In this document: piece after piece, positions 1-5,439 of the stretch
Layout of the letters: each line of letters opens with the position of its first letter
Position numbering within the stretch: the stretch's first letter is position 1
From: an uncultured Candidatus Saccharibacteria bacterium
GTDB lineage: Bacteria; Patescibacteriota; Saccharimonadia; Saccharimonadales; Saccharimonadaceae
Length of the DNA: 8,567 nucleotides
Reading direction: 5' to 3'
NCBI GenBank assembly: GCA_938036825.1
Contig: CALHWD010000022.1
Location: forward strand, 1 to 8,567
The notes under the pieces: generated by a model
The model's database searches: none
What the model was told of the DNA's origin: nothing
The model's input: only the letters and a program-made list of their open reading frames with translations
Translations under genes and position numbers: made by a program

Positions 1-99
1 ATGTCAATAACAGATGAGACAGTTATATAAGCTTTACGTAGGGCGGTAGAAGTAAAATCTAACGTCTTTTTATGTGCAACAAATAGAAGAAAAACTATA

Positions 100-165
100 T
101 GCAAAAAAAATAAAAATAAACAACAACAACAATAATAACAAAAACAACAAAGAAGATCAGAAAGA
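100..165. repeat. A-rich low-complexity tract
   Basis: The plus strand here is almost only A with interspersed C and T, including CAA and AAT triplet runs. It lies just past the stop of the broken ORF6N gene, read on the minus strand as a T-rich tract. I see no hairpin directly before it, so it is not a clear terminator. No coding potential is visible. Confidence 0.6.
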
Positions 166-186
166 CCACGTATGAGGTGAGATTAT

Positions 187-398
187 CTACTTAAATGTTC
201 TCATTAAGGCTCTCCTTTGCTTAATAGCACGTTCACCTCTTAACACGGTCATAAGCATATAAATACCCTGTTCCTTTGTTCAAGGTCACATTTTGCGACC
301 TTGAAAGTGCAGATATTTCCTCATCAGTCAATTGGAACATAAAATCTTCGCCTTCAAACTTCTCAATATTGTTTTTTTACCTGTCTATTAATCTTCAT
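187..398 (-). pseudogene. ORF6N-domain protein, decayed remnant
   Basis: Read on the minus strand, three consecutive pieces in three different frames spell parts of an ORF6N (KilA-N/Bro-like) domain. Piece one (398-372) gives MKINRQVK. A run of seven A at 378-372 then shifts the frame; six A would keep it open. Piece two (373 to about 275) gives NIEKF, EDFMFQLTDEE and RSQNVTL. Piece three (about 273 to 187) gives EQGIYMLMTVL, RGERAI and ALMRTF, and ends at TAG 189-187. Intact family members carry a stretch ending YLPYAFT between RSQNVTL and EQG; it is missing here, so an internal deletion joined the pieces and shifted frame again. The stop comes where the family usually continues. I cannot recognise the usual N-terminal part upstream of 398. 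ORF6N domains are DNA-binding modules common on phages and accessory islands. The family match is from remembered motifs; the frame breaks are read directly. Confidence 0.72.
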
Positions 399-557
399 GA
401 TAAAAGTAGTAGAAACTATGCAGGATAAACAAAAAAGATAAATGTTGAGAGAATTTCGAAGTAAAGTTGGATGGAAAAGATAGTTTTAATTAAAAGATCC
501 TTGACGAGTAGTAACAGGATCAGCGTGCTTATGTGGACGTAAATTCCAGAGTTGCTG

Positions 558-585
558 TTGACAATGGTATCAGAAGGCATATAAT
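558..585 (+). promoter_or_regulatory. Sigma-70-type promoter of RNA copy 1
   Basis: Perfect -35 TTGACA (558-563) and perfect -10 TATAAT (580-585) separated by 16 bp. The predicted start, about 592-594, falls at the first base of the conserved hairpin at 594. Confidence 0.8.
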
Positions 586-593
586 TTTAGGCG

Positions 594-664
594 GACACAG
601 GCTAACGCCGTGTCACTCTAATCTCCGGCGGGTGGTTTTCAGGTCACACAGCGGGAGATTTTTT
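594..664 (+). ncRNA. Repeated two-hairpin small RNA, copy 1
   Basis: A 71-nt unit with its own promoter. Hairpin P1 (594-614) has GACAC pairing with GTGTC, an A bulge, then GGC/GCC closing loop TAAC. After a short linker, P2 pairs AATCTCC (620-626) with GGAGATT (654-660). Inside P2 come a G/G mismatch (627/653), GC/GC (628-629/651-652), a 2x3 internal loop, and P3 GTGG/TCAC (632-635/644-647) closing the 8-nt loop TTTTCAGG. Six T (659-664) follow, so P2 also acts as an intrinsic terminator. The same layout recurs at 738 and 1139. No open reading frame of note lies within it. I do not recognise the family; a cis-acting leader is less likely because no gene follows before the terminator. Confidence 0.75.
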
Positions 665-700
665 GTTGGCGTATTTTGATGAAAATTATGTAAACAGTCA

Positions 701-728
701 TTGACATGACTGCTGAAAGGTATATAGT
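701..728 (+). promoter_or_regulatory. Sigma-70-type promoter of RNA copy 2
   Basis: -35 TTGACA (701-706) and -10 TATAGT (723-728; five of six consensus) with the same 16-bp spacing as at copies 1 and 3. The spacer sequence itself is unrelated to theirs. The hairpin begins 9 nt after the -10. Confidence 0.75.
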
Positions 729-737
729 CTATAACTA

Positions 738-808
738 GACACAGTTAATTGCTGTGTCGCTTAAAATCTCCGGCAAGTAGTTTCTAAGCTGCACCGCGGG
801 ATATTTTT
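738..808 (+). ncRNA. Repeated two-hairpin small RNA, copy 2
   Basis: A 71-nt unit homologous to the one at 594. P1 is a perfect 7-bp stem GACACAG/CTGTGTC (738-744/752-758) with a 7-nt loop. P2 pairs AATCTCC (765-771) with GGATATT (799-805), with one C/T mismatch. Then come the G/G mismatch, GC/GC, the 2x3 internal loop and P3 GTAG/CTGC (777-780/789-792) around loop TTTCTAAG. The U-tract is 804-808, with more T after one G. P3 differs from copy 1 by a G-C to A-T exchange that keeps pairing (634/645 against 779/790), which argues that the RNA fold is under selection. The 8-nt loop has diverged most, so this copy may have a different target or be drifting. Confidence 0.73.
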
Positions 809-1003
809 GTTTTAGAGTGATTATCGTGGTCGACGCTCAAATGTTGACACAAAGTCTCGGCGCGCTTTCTTATAACATCGCTGCGCGAAGTGTCAGATAG
901 TATGAGGTAATTTATGTTGACTTTCGACGTTACTCCAATTAGCATTCAATGATTTTGAAGCTATGAGAAGATGTGTTAATGGTCGACGTAGTAAAAGTGA
1001 TCG
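809..1003. other. Intergenic, no gene; nested inverted repeat at 844-895
   Basis: No coding region seen. A TTGACA (844-849) overlaps an inverted repeat: TGACAC (845-850) with GTGTCA (890-895), enclosing CGCGC (861-865) with GCGCG (883-887). A TATAAC lies in the centre (871-876), but 21 bp from the TTGACA is too far for a normal promoter. It may be an operator or a decayed promoter. The 9-mer TGGTCGACG occurs at 827-835 and again at 980-988. A 12-codon ORF at 914-952 has only a weak ribosome site. Confidence 0.35.
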
Positions 1004-1067
1004 TGCTATGATAAATACAGAGAAGGCGTCGTCACCGTGGTTCTGCGGAGGCCACGCCTTTTCTTTT
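1004..1067 (+). ncRNA. Possible short hairpin RNA with extended -10 promoter
   Basis: An extended -10 element TGCTATGAT (1004-1012) is followed seven bases later by a compact hairpin: AAGGCGT (1023-1029) pairs with ACGCCTT (1054-1060), with an inner CCG/CGG stem (1035-1037/1046-1048). A T-rich tail, TTTTCTTTT, spans 1059-1067. The -35 is poor (TCGACG at 983, 18-bp spacing). The product would be about 48 nt and little more than a terminator hairpin. An alternative stem CGTGG/CCACG (1036-1040/1052-1056) competes with the main one. It is unrelated in sequence to the three-copy RNA on either side. It could simply terminate a transcript coming from upstream; the downstream promoter at 1103 would be insulated by it. 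Confidence 0.45.
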
Positions 1068-1102
1068 GGTATTATGATGCGTCCATCGAAAGGGTGCTAT
1101 CG

Positions 1103-1130
1103 TTGACATTACTAACGAATAGTATATAAT
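1103..1130 (+). promoter_or_regulatory. Sigma-70-type promoter of RNA copy 3
   Basis: Perfect TTGACA (1103-1108) and perfect TATAAT (1125-1130), again with a 16-bp spacer. The hairpin begins 8 nt after the -10, as in copy 1. Confidence 0.8.
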
Positions 1131-1138
1131 CGTAGATA

Positions 1139-1209
1139 GGCACAGTTGATTGCTGTGTCATCCTAATCTCCGGCATGTAGTTTTCAGGCTACCCCGCTGG
1201 GGATTTTTT
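1139..1209 (+). ncRNA. Repeated two-hairpin small RNA, copy 3
   Basis: Third 71-nt unit. P1 GGCACAG/CTGTGTC (1139-1145/1153-1159) replaces one A-T pair of copy 2 with a G-T wobble. P2 is AATCTCC/GGGGATT (1165-1171/1199-1205), where a wobble replaces T-A. The GC/GC pair, 2x3 internal loop and P3 GTAG/CTAC (1177-1180/1189-1192) follow, with loop TTTTCAGG identical to copy 1. The U-tract is 1204-1209, followed by G and four more T. All changes relative to copies 1 and 2 in the stems keep pairing. The unit is about 330 bp beyond copy 2, so the copies are not a tight tandem array. Confidence 0.75.
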
Positions 1210-1632
1210 GTTTTGACATTCTTTAGCGAGCTTCCCTAGTAAAGATTAATCTGAAGTTCTTACGTTTTGTTCGTATAGCTCTTGATCTGTATATAGCAGT
1301 CAGTGTCGTTTTTGGTGAATCTCCTTACTTGTTCTCCCATTCGTAGAAGTGCTGTAATAACGAGAATATCAATGGGCTGTTTGCTTGAGACGCTATCTGG
1401 TGGAGAACGCCTCAGACTGCGCGAGATCAAGTAACCTGTATATCGTATAGGGGCAGAAACACGCTATATAGGTAAAACGGTGGTCTGTTATCTATGTAGA
1501 GTATATTCAAAAGAGTCTTGTGGCGGAATACGATGGCTCTGAGCGTGTGCATAATACCAGGTGTGGATGGCTTTGTGTTAGCTGTTCATGAGTTTTCAAA
1601 GTGACGGCTTGGTACTTTATTTCTCAAACTAC
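1210..1632. other. Intergenic, no gene recognised; weakly structured stretch
   Basis: No ORF with a ribosome site or recognisable product on either strand. Some pairing potential exists: CCCATT (1336-1341) with AATGGG (1371-1376), and GTTCTCC (1331-1337) with GGAGAAC (1402-1408), which are mutually exclusive at their overlap. A weak promoter-like pair TTGTTC (1267-1272) and TATATA (1290-1295), 17 bp apart, lies upstream. There is no clear terminator, so I do not call an RNA gene. Confidence 0.3.
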
Positions 1633-1661
1633 TTGACATTTCAATGTACCTTGCATAACAT
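1633..1661 (+). promoter_or_regulatory. Promoter of the ABC/PadR operon with candidate PadR operator
   Basis: TTGACA (1633-1638) and TAACAT (1656-1661) with 17-bp spacing; start predicted near 1668, giving a leader of about 30 nt. A perfect palindrome ACATT-TC-AATGT (1636-1647) overlaps the -35. ATGT (1644-1647) and ACAT (1658-1661) form a second inverted pair across the spacer with 10 bp between. Known PadR operators are ATGT-N8-ACAT, so this is similar but not identical in spacing. GTACC occurs at 1646-1650 and 1663-1667, with its complement GGTAC at 1611-1615. Autoregulation by the operon's own PadR gene is the natural guess. Confidence 0.65.
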
Positions 1662-1697
1662 AGTACCAGGTAATAACAAAAGAGAAAGGATTACTGA

Positions 1698-2972
1698 ATG
1701 AGGAGAATCGATATTATCAGGCGAGCGGGGCAGGGTCTCCGCCAGGCCAAGATGCGCACGGCGCTGACGGCGCTGGCGATGTCGGTGGGGGCGTTTACGA
1801 TTGGGCTGGCGCTGATGCTGGGCAATGGTGGCCGGGCCTTTTTGACTTCGGTGATAGAAAGCGCTGGCAGTGCGTCAACGGTGTATGTGACGCATACTCG
1901 GGATGAGACGAAGCTGCCTGAATATGGCAAGAACAAGGCTATGAGTGAGACTGGTGCTGTGATGTTAAATGATGACGATGTAGCGCGGCTCAGTAAACTC
2001 AAGCACGTCAAGGCAGTCCGGCCGTATGTTAATGTGACTCAGGCGGTGCGCTACGTAGAGAGCCCGGCGAACCACAAGCGGCTGATTGCTTCTATCAATG
2101 TTAAGAATGAGGGCAAATCATCGAAGATTGTGGCTGGTACGCTACCGAAAACCGATGATGGCACAGACCTGACGCCGGGTCAGGCTATTCTTGCCCAGGA
2201 ATATCTGGCTGACTTTGGCTTTGCCACCGCTCAGGATGCGGTCGGCAAAACCATCACGCTCCATGCTGAGGGGCCAGGTGGGACGCATGATGCCCAGCTG
2301 AAGGTCGTGGCGGTCGAGACAGCTGGTATGACATCGATGAGCTACCAGCCCGGCGTGACGATTACGACTGATGACGCTATGCTGATTAACCACAAAACCA
2401 AAGCTCCAGGTACGGCTAACCAGTACTTTAGTGTGGTGGTGCGGGCGGACCGTGATGAGTATGCTGCTGCTGTGAAAGATGCAGTCGTGAAGCTCGGTGG
2501 TGGCGACTACCAGGCCCAGACGTTTACTGAGGCGAAGGAAGGCTTGCTCAGTATTATCAATGGGGCGCAGTATGGGCTATTGGCTTTTGGGGCCTTGGCT
2601 TTGCTGGCTAGTATGTTTGGGATTATTAACACTATGTATATCTCGGTGCTGGAGCGAACGCAGCAGATTGGCCTCATGAAGGCGCTGGGGATGCGCAGCC
2701 GCGATGTTGGTAAGCTCTTTCGCTACGAGGCCGCTTTGATTGGCGTCATCGGCGGGGGGATTGGCGCGGGGGGAGCAAGCCTGCTCAGTCTGCTTAACCC
2801 CTGGATTGTCGAAAAGCTTAAGTTCGAGCAGGGTATGCAGGTGTTATTACCTGAAGCCTGGCAGATGATCGCCCTGGTGGTGCTGCTTGCTATCCTCGGC
2901 ATTATTGCCAGCTACGTACCAAGCCGCAAGGCGACGAAGCTTGACCCAATTGAGGCCTTGAGGGCAGAATAA
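1698..2972 (+). CDS. ABC transporter permease, MacB/FtsX type
   Basis: A 424-residue inner-membrane permease that would dimerise and work with the ATPase encoded next to it. One membrane helix follows a basic N-terminus (about residues 20-45), then a large external domain (about 50-290), then three helices (about 293-315, 346-366, 389-407). This is the MacB/FtsX topology, in which the external domain mechanically extrudes substrates rather than passing them through a channel. The sequence ERTQQIGLMKALG just after the second helix is the coupling-helix region typical of FtsX-like permeases. The C-terminus, PSRKATKLDPIEALR, is also a family hallmark. An AGAAAGGA ribosome site lies seven bases before the ATG. 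The ATPase follows after 10 bp. No periplasmic adaptor gene is present, so a MacAB-TolC style tripartite pump is unlikely. The substrate is unknown; antimicrobial peptide or lipoprotein handling are the usual roles. Confidence 0.92.
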   Translation: MRRIDIIRRAGQGLRQAKMRTALTALAMSVGAFTIGLALMLGNGGRAFLTSVIESAGSASTVYVTHTRDETKLPEYGKNKAMSETGAVMLNDDDVARLSKLKHVKAVRPYVNVTQAVRYVESPANHKRLIASINVKNEGKSSKIVAGTLPKTDDGTDLTPGQAILAQEYLADFGFATAQDAVGKTITLHAEGPGGTHDAQLKVVAVETAGMTSMSYQPGVTITTDDAMLINHKTKAPGTANQYFSVVVRADRDEYAAAVKDAVVKLGGGDYQAQTFTEAKEGLLSIINGAQYGLLAFGALALLASMFGIINTMYISVLERTQQIGLMKALGMRSRDVGKLFRYEAALIGVIGGGIGAGGASLLSLLNPWIVEKLKFEQGMQVLLPEAWQMIALVVLLAILGIIASYVPSRKATKLDPIEALRAE

Positions 2973-2982
2973 GGAGAAGGAT

Positions 2983-3672
2983 ATGATTGAATTACGGCAT
3001 ATTACCAAAACTTATGGTAAAAAACACAACCAATTTACGGCGCTGAGTGATATTAGCCTGACCATCCCGGGGGGCGCCAGCGTGGCTATCCTGGGTAAAT
3101 CCGGCTCGGGTAAGTCCACCCTGATGCACGCTATCTCTGGCCTAGACCGGCCGCAAACGGGGCAAGTGGTGATCGGCGGGCGAGATATCCTGCAGATGAA
3201 GCCGCGGCAGATTGATGCCTTCCGGGCACGGACGATTGGCTTTATCTTCCAGAGTTTCTTTGTCGAAGGTAATGATAGCGTGGTGAGTAACGTGATGCTG
3301 CCGCTCGAGATCGCTGGTGTGCCGCGGGCGCAGCGCAGCGCTAAGGTGAACCAAGCGCTGGAGGCGGTCGGTCTGGCCAGCAAAAAGAACAACAAGGCCA
3401 AGGATCTATCCGGTGGGCAAAAGCAGCGCCTGGCGATTGCCCGAGCGATTGTCGGTGAGCCAAAGATTCTGTTTGCCGACGAGCCAACCGGCAACCTGGA
3501 TAGCGAGACGGGCACCCAGATCGAGGAGCTGCTCTTTCGCCAGCAGCGTGAGCATGGCACAACGTTGATTATTGTGACGCACGACGACGACTTGGCCGCG
3601 CACTGTGATTACCAGGTAGTGATTAAAGACGGGCGTGTCACGCGCCATAACATCCCAGGAGGTACGCAATGA
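2983..3672 (+). CDS. ABC transporter ATP-binding protein, MacB/LolD type
   Basis: A 229-residue cytoplasmic ATPase that powers the preceding permease. All catalytic elements are intact: Walker A GKSGSGKST (38-46), Q-loop glutamine Q90 in FIFQSFF, signature LSGGQKQR (142-149), Walker B ILFADEP with catalytic E167, D-loop GNLDSE (170-175) and switch histidine H200. The length and the motif LPLEIAGV (106-113) fit the MacB/LolD/FtsE group, not importers. The signature has K where MacB usually has Q, a minor variant. AAGGAGAAGG immediately after the permease stop is the ribosome site, so the two are cotranscribed and probably made in fixed ratio. The stop TGA overlaps the start of the padR-like gene as ATGA, implying translational coupling with it. 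Confidence 0.95.
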   Translation: MIELRHITKTYGKKHNQFTALSDISLTIPGGASVAILGKSGSGKSTLMHAISGLDRPQTGQVVIGGRDILQMKPRQIDAFRARTIGFIFQSFFVEGNDSVVSNVMLPLEIAGVPRAQRSAKVNQALEAVGLASKKNNKAKDLSGGQKQRLAIARAIVGEPKILFADEPTGNLDSETGTQIEELLFRQQREHGTTLIIVTHDDDLAAHCDYQVVIKDGRVTRHNIPGGTQ

Positions 3673-3998
3673 ACGCACCCGACTATGCCGAGGCGCTGAC
3701 GACGCAGCTGCGCAAAGGCTTCTTATCCTACTGCGTGCTGGTGGTGTGTGCCAAGGAGCCACGCTACACCAGCGAGATCATCCAGCAGCTCCGTCAGGCT
3801 GACCTGATGGTGGTGGAGGGAACGATCTACCCATTACTGAGTCGCTTGCAAAAGGACGGGCTCTTGCAACACGAATGGAAAGAAAGTGAGCAAGGGCCAC
3901 CACGCAAATACTATACGGCCACACCATTTGGTGCAGAAGTAACCGAGCAGCTCAAACATAATATTGCGGCACTAAGTAGTACAATAGAGAAGTTGTAA
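3669..3998 (+). CDS. PadR-family transcriptional regulator
   Basis: A 109-residue winged-helix regulator. The N-terminal helix-turn-helix covers about residues 17-66, with VVEGTIYPLLSRLQKDGLL (48-66) as the recognition helix region typical of PadR. The wing carries GPPRKYYT (76-83). A short C-terminal helix (about 86-109) is the dimerisation arm, which places it in the short PadR subfamily 2. The start ATG overlaps the ATPase stop, with AGGAGGT (3657-3663) inside the ATPase gene. The next gene begins 12 bp after its stop. PadR repressors commonly sit in operons with ABC pumps and HAAS-domain membrane proteins and repress the operon until a membrane-active ligand is sensed. The palindrome over the -35 at 1636-1647 is a candidate site. 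Confidence 0.93.
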   Translation: MNAPDYAEALTTQLRKGFLSYCVLVVCAKEPRYTSEIIQQLRQADLMVVEGTIYPLLSRLQKDGLLQHEWKESEQGPPRKYYTATPFGAEVTEQLKHNIAALSSTIEKL

Positions 3999-4010
3999 GG
4001 AGGACATGTC

Positions 4011-5297
4011 ATGAAGGAAATTACCAATATCCACCTCGCCAAGACACCGTTTCGTGTTGAGGTCGAGGCGAAGCACGCGCTGGGAGCGTATCTGGCGTCG
4101 ATTCAGCAGCGGATGCATGCCGAACCAGAAGCAATGCGTGAGATCGAAGCGCGGATGGTTGAGCTGCTCGCCGAGCGTGGTGTGACGCGCGATGGTGTGG
4201 TGACTACTGAGGATGTCACAGCGCTGCGCGGTCAGATGGGCGAACCTCGGGAGTTTGCCAGTGAAGCCGAGGCAGGAGATGACGATGCTGCGCTGCGAGA
4301 TGCAGCTGAGGCGGCTCTCGCAAGCGGCGCGCCCAAGCAGCTGATGCGCGATACAAATCATGCGTTGATCGGTGGGGTGTGTGCTGGTGTGGCGGCGTAC
4401 TTTGGGGTTAGTCCGCTCTGGATTCGCTTGCTGGCGATTATCTCACCTTTTATGACGTTTGGGACGGCGATGCTGATTTATATTGTGATGTGGCTCTCTG
4501 TTCCGCCAGCGGTCACGGCGTCGGATAAGCTGCGCATGGCCGGTAAGCCAGTGACGTTTGATAGCTTAAAAAAAGCTGCGGCTGAGCCTGCCGGTAGTAG
4601 CCAAGCGGCCCAGACTGCTGCGAAGGTGCTGCGCATTATGATCGGCTGCGGCGTTTTGATGATGGCGCTGGGTGCAATTGTTGCCTTGATCGTTGGTGGG
4701 GTGATAAGCGCTGCTGCTATCTCGAGAATGGGCGACTTTGCTGCGCAGGGCTGGCTGTGGCTAGCGTATGGCTGTGCGGTGCTTGGCGGCGTCGCTCTGG
4801 CTGTCCTGCTTTCACTCGGTGCGTGGAGTATCTTTGCCTGGCGGCTGAAGCGGCCAATTGGCATTGCGATGCTGGCAATGCTCCTTGTTGGGGCGATTGC
4901 TGTCTCTGGCCTAGCGGTTGGGGGGATGAACGCAGGGATGAGTCTGGAGCGCCAAATGCGCGACGTGCAGCGCACGAAGGTGGTTGACCTCGCTGATGCG
5001 AGCACGGTACGCGTCGATGGAACAACTCGGGCAAGCTACGGCGGCTATGCTGAGAAGCCCCGCATTGAGGTAGATTACCTGCAGATGAAGGGCGTCACAG
5101 AGCCGACAGTGACGGTGACCAAGGACGGCAGCCGGGCGATTGTAACGGTGCAGCACGATGCTTGCCGCGATCGCTATGATATCTTCTCGGCGTGTACCTA
5201 TTCGCCGAAGGATTATGTGAGCGTTCGGGTCTATGGGCCATCGCCGCAGATAATGGAGGCGGATCATCGCCCTGATGTGGTGACCGATCGGCCATAG
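4011..5297 (+). CDS. HAAS-like and PspC-domain membrane protein
   Basis: A 428-residue multi-domain membrane protein. Residues about 10-95 form a helical domain, YLASIQQRM through EDVTALRGQMGEP, that resembles the HAAS domain often encoded after PadR genes. Residues about 113-166 are a PspC domain (LIGGVCAGVAAYFGV, then a hydrophobic helix ending MWLSVPP). Three further membrane helices follow (about 206-238, 246-278, 283-306). The last 120 residues are a soluble, beta-rich looking domain, probably external, including two cysteines in ACRDRYDIFSAC. The design suggests a sensor linking the envelope to the PadR regulator: HAAS inside, PspC in the membrane, ligand domain outside. That role is inference. 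AAGGAGG (3997-4003) decides the start; an ATG six bases earlier runs into a stop. It is the last gene of the operon; a terminator follows 30 bp on. Confidence 0.85.
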   Translation: MKEITNIHLAKTPFRVEVEAKHALGAYLASIQQRMHAEPEAMREIEARMVELLAERGVTRDGVVTTEDVTALRGQMGEPREFASEAEAGDDDAALRDAAEAALASGAPKQLMRDTNHALIGGVCAGVAAYFGVSPLWIRLLAIISPFMTFGTAMLIYIVMWLSVPPAVTASDKLRMAGKPVTFDSLKKAAAEPAGSSQAAQTAAKVLRIMIGCGVLMMALGAIVALIVGGVISAAAISRMGDFAAQGWLWLAYGCAVLGGVALAVLLSLGAWSIFAWRLKRPIGIAMLAMLLVGAIAVSGLAVGGMNAGMSLERQMRDVQRTKVVDLADASTVRVDGTTRASYGGYAEKPRIEVDYLQMKGVTEPTVTVTKDGSRAIVTVQHDACRDRYDIFSACTYSPKDYVSVRVYGPSPQIMEADHRPDVVTDRP

Positions 5298-5326
5298 GCT
5301 AGGGGTAGCTAGTGTCAATGTCAAAG

Positions 5327-5349
5327 ACCCGCTTGCATGGCGGGTTTTT
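5327..5349 (+). terminator. Intrinsic terminator of the ABC/PadR operon
   Basis: ACCCGC (5327-5332) pairs with GCGGGT (5340-5345) around a 7-nt loop, followed by a T-tract (5345-5349) and a second T run after GCA. The A residues at 5323-5325 can pair with the T-tract, so it may work in both directions. It ends the operon 30 bp past the last stop. Confidence 0.88.
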
Positions 5350-5380
5350 GCATTTTTGCTTGCGGGGAGGTGGAGCGTGG

Positions 5381-5433
5381 GAGATAGGCCACAGTATGGT
5401 CAGTATGGCGATTTATCTCACCTTTGCTATACT
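5381..5433 (+). promoter_or_regulatory. Extended -10 promoter with repeated upstream motif
   Basis: TGCTATACT (5425-5433) is a good extended -10. No recognisable -35 exists. Its start would be at about 5440, the A of the next gene's ATG. Upstream, CAGTATGG occurs twice in tandem (5392-5399, 5401-5408), flanked by inverted GAGATA (5381-5386) and TATCTC (5414-5419). Such a tandem box in place of a -35 could be an activator site; this is inference. Confidence 0.5.
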
Positions 5434-5439
5434 AGAGAT

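Noticed and set aside
211..240. Ribosome-site-like AAGAGGTG and AAAGGAG with short ORFs on the minus strand
   Set aside because: They fall inside the coding sequence of the ORF6N remnant (RGERAIKQRR region) and only look like ribosome sites.
279..305. Perfect 9-bp inverted repeat TTCAAGGTC/GACCTTGAA with 9-nt loop, possible operator or terminator
   Set aside because: No T-tract follows on either strand, and on the minus strand it codes for the conserved SRSQNVTLN part of the ORF6N remnant, which explains the sequence.
496..521. GATCC/GGATC inverted repeat with a TTGACG
   Set aside because: Only 5 bp with a 16-nt gap and no -10 at a suitable distance.
594..664. Riboswitch or attenuator leader reading of the two-hairpin unit
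   Set aside because: No gene follows any of the copies before the next promoter, and the terminator has no visible alternative antiterminator; the ABC operon has its own promoter 400 bp downstream.
558..1209. CRISPR-like or MITE-like array
   Set aside because: Units are 71 nt with diverged sequence, unequal spacing and promoters; no identical short repeats, terminal inverted repeats or target duplications are visible.
1213..1241. TTGACA after copy 3 as a further RNA promoter
   Set aside because: No acceptable -10 at 16-18 bp and no hairpin copy downstream.
1260..1480. Minus-strand open frame with DILVITALLRMGE, vaguely like a serine recombinase
   Set aside because: Surrounding residues do not follow the family, there is no convincing start or ribosome site, and the similarity is too short.
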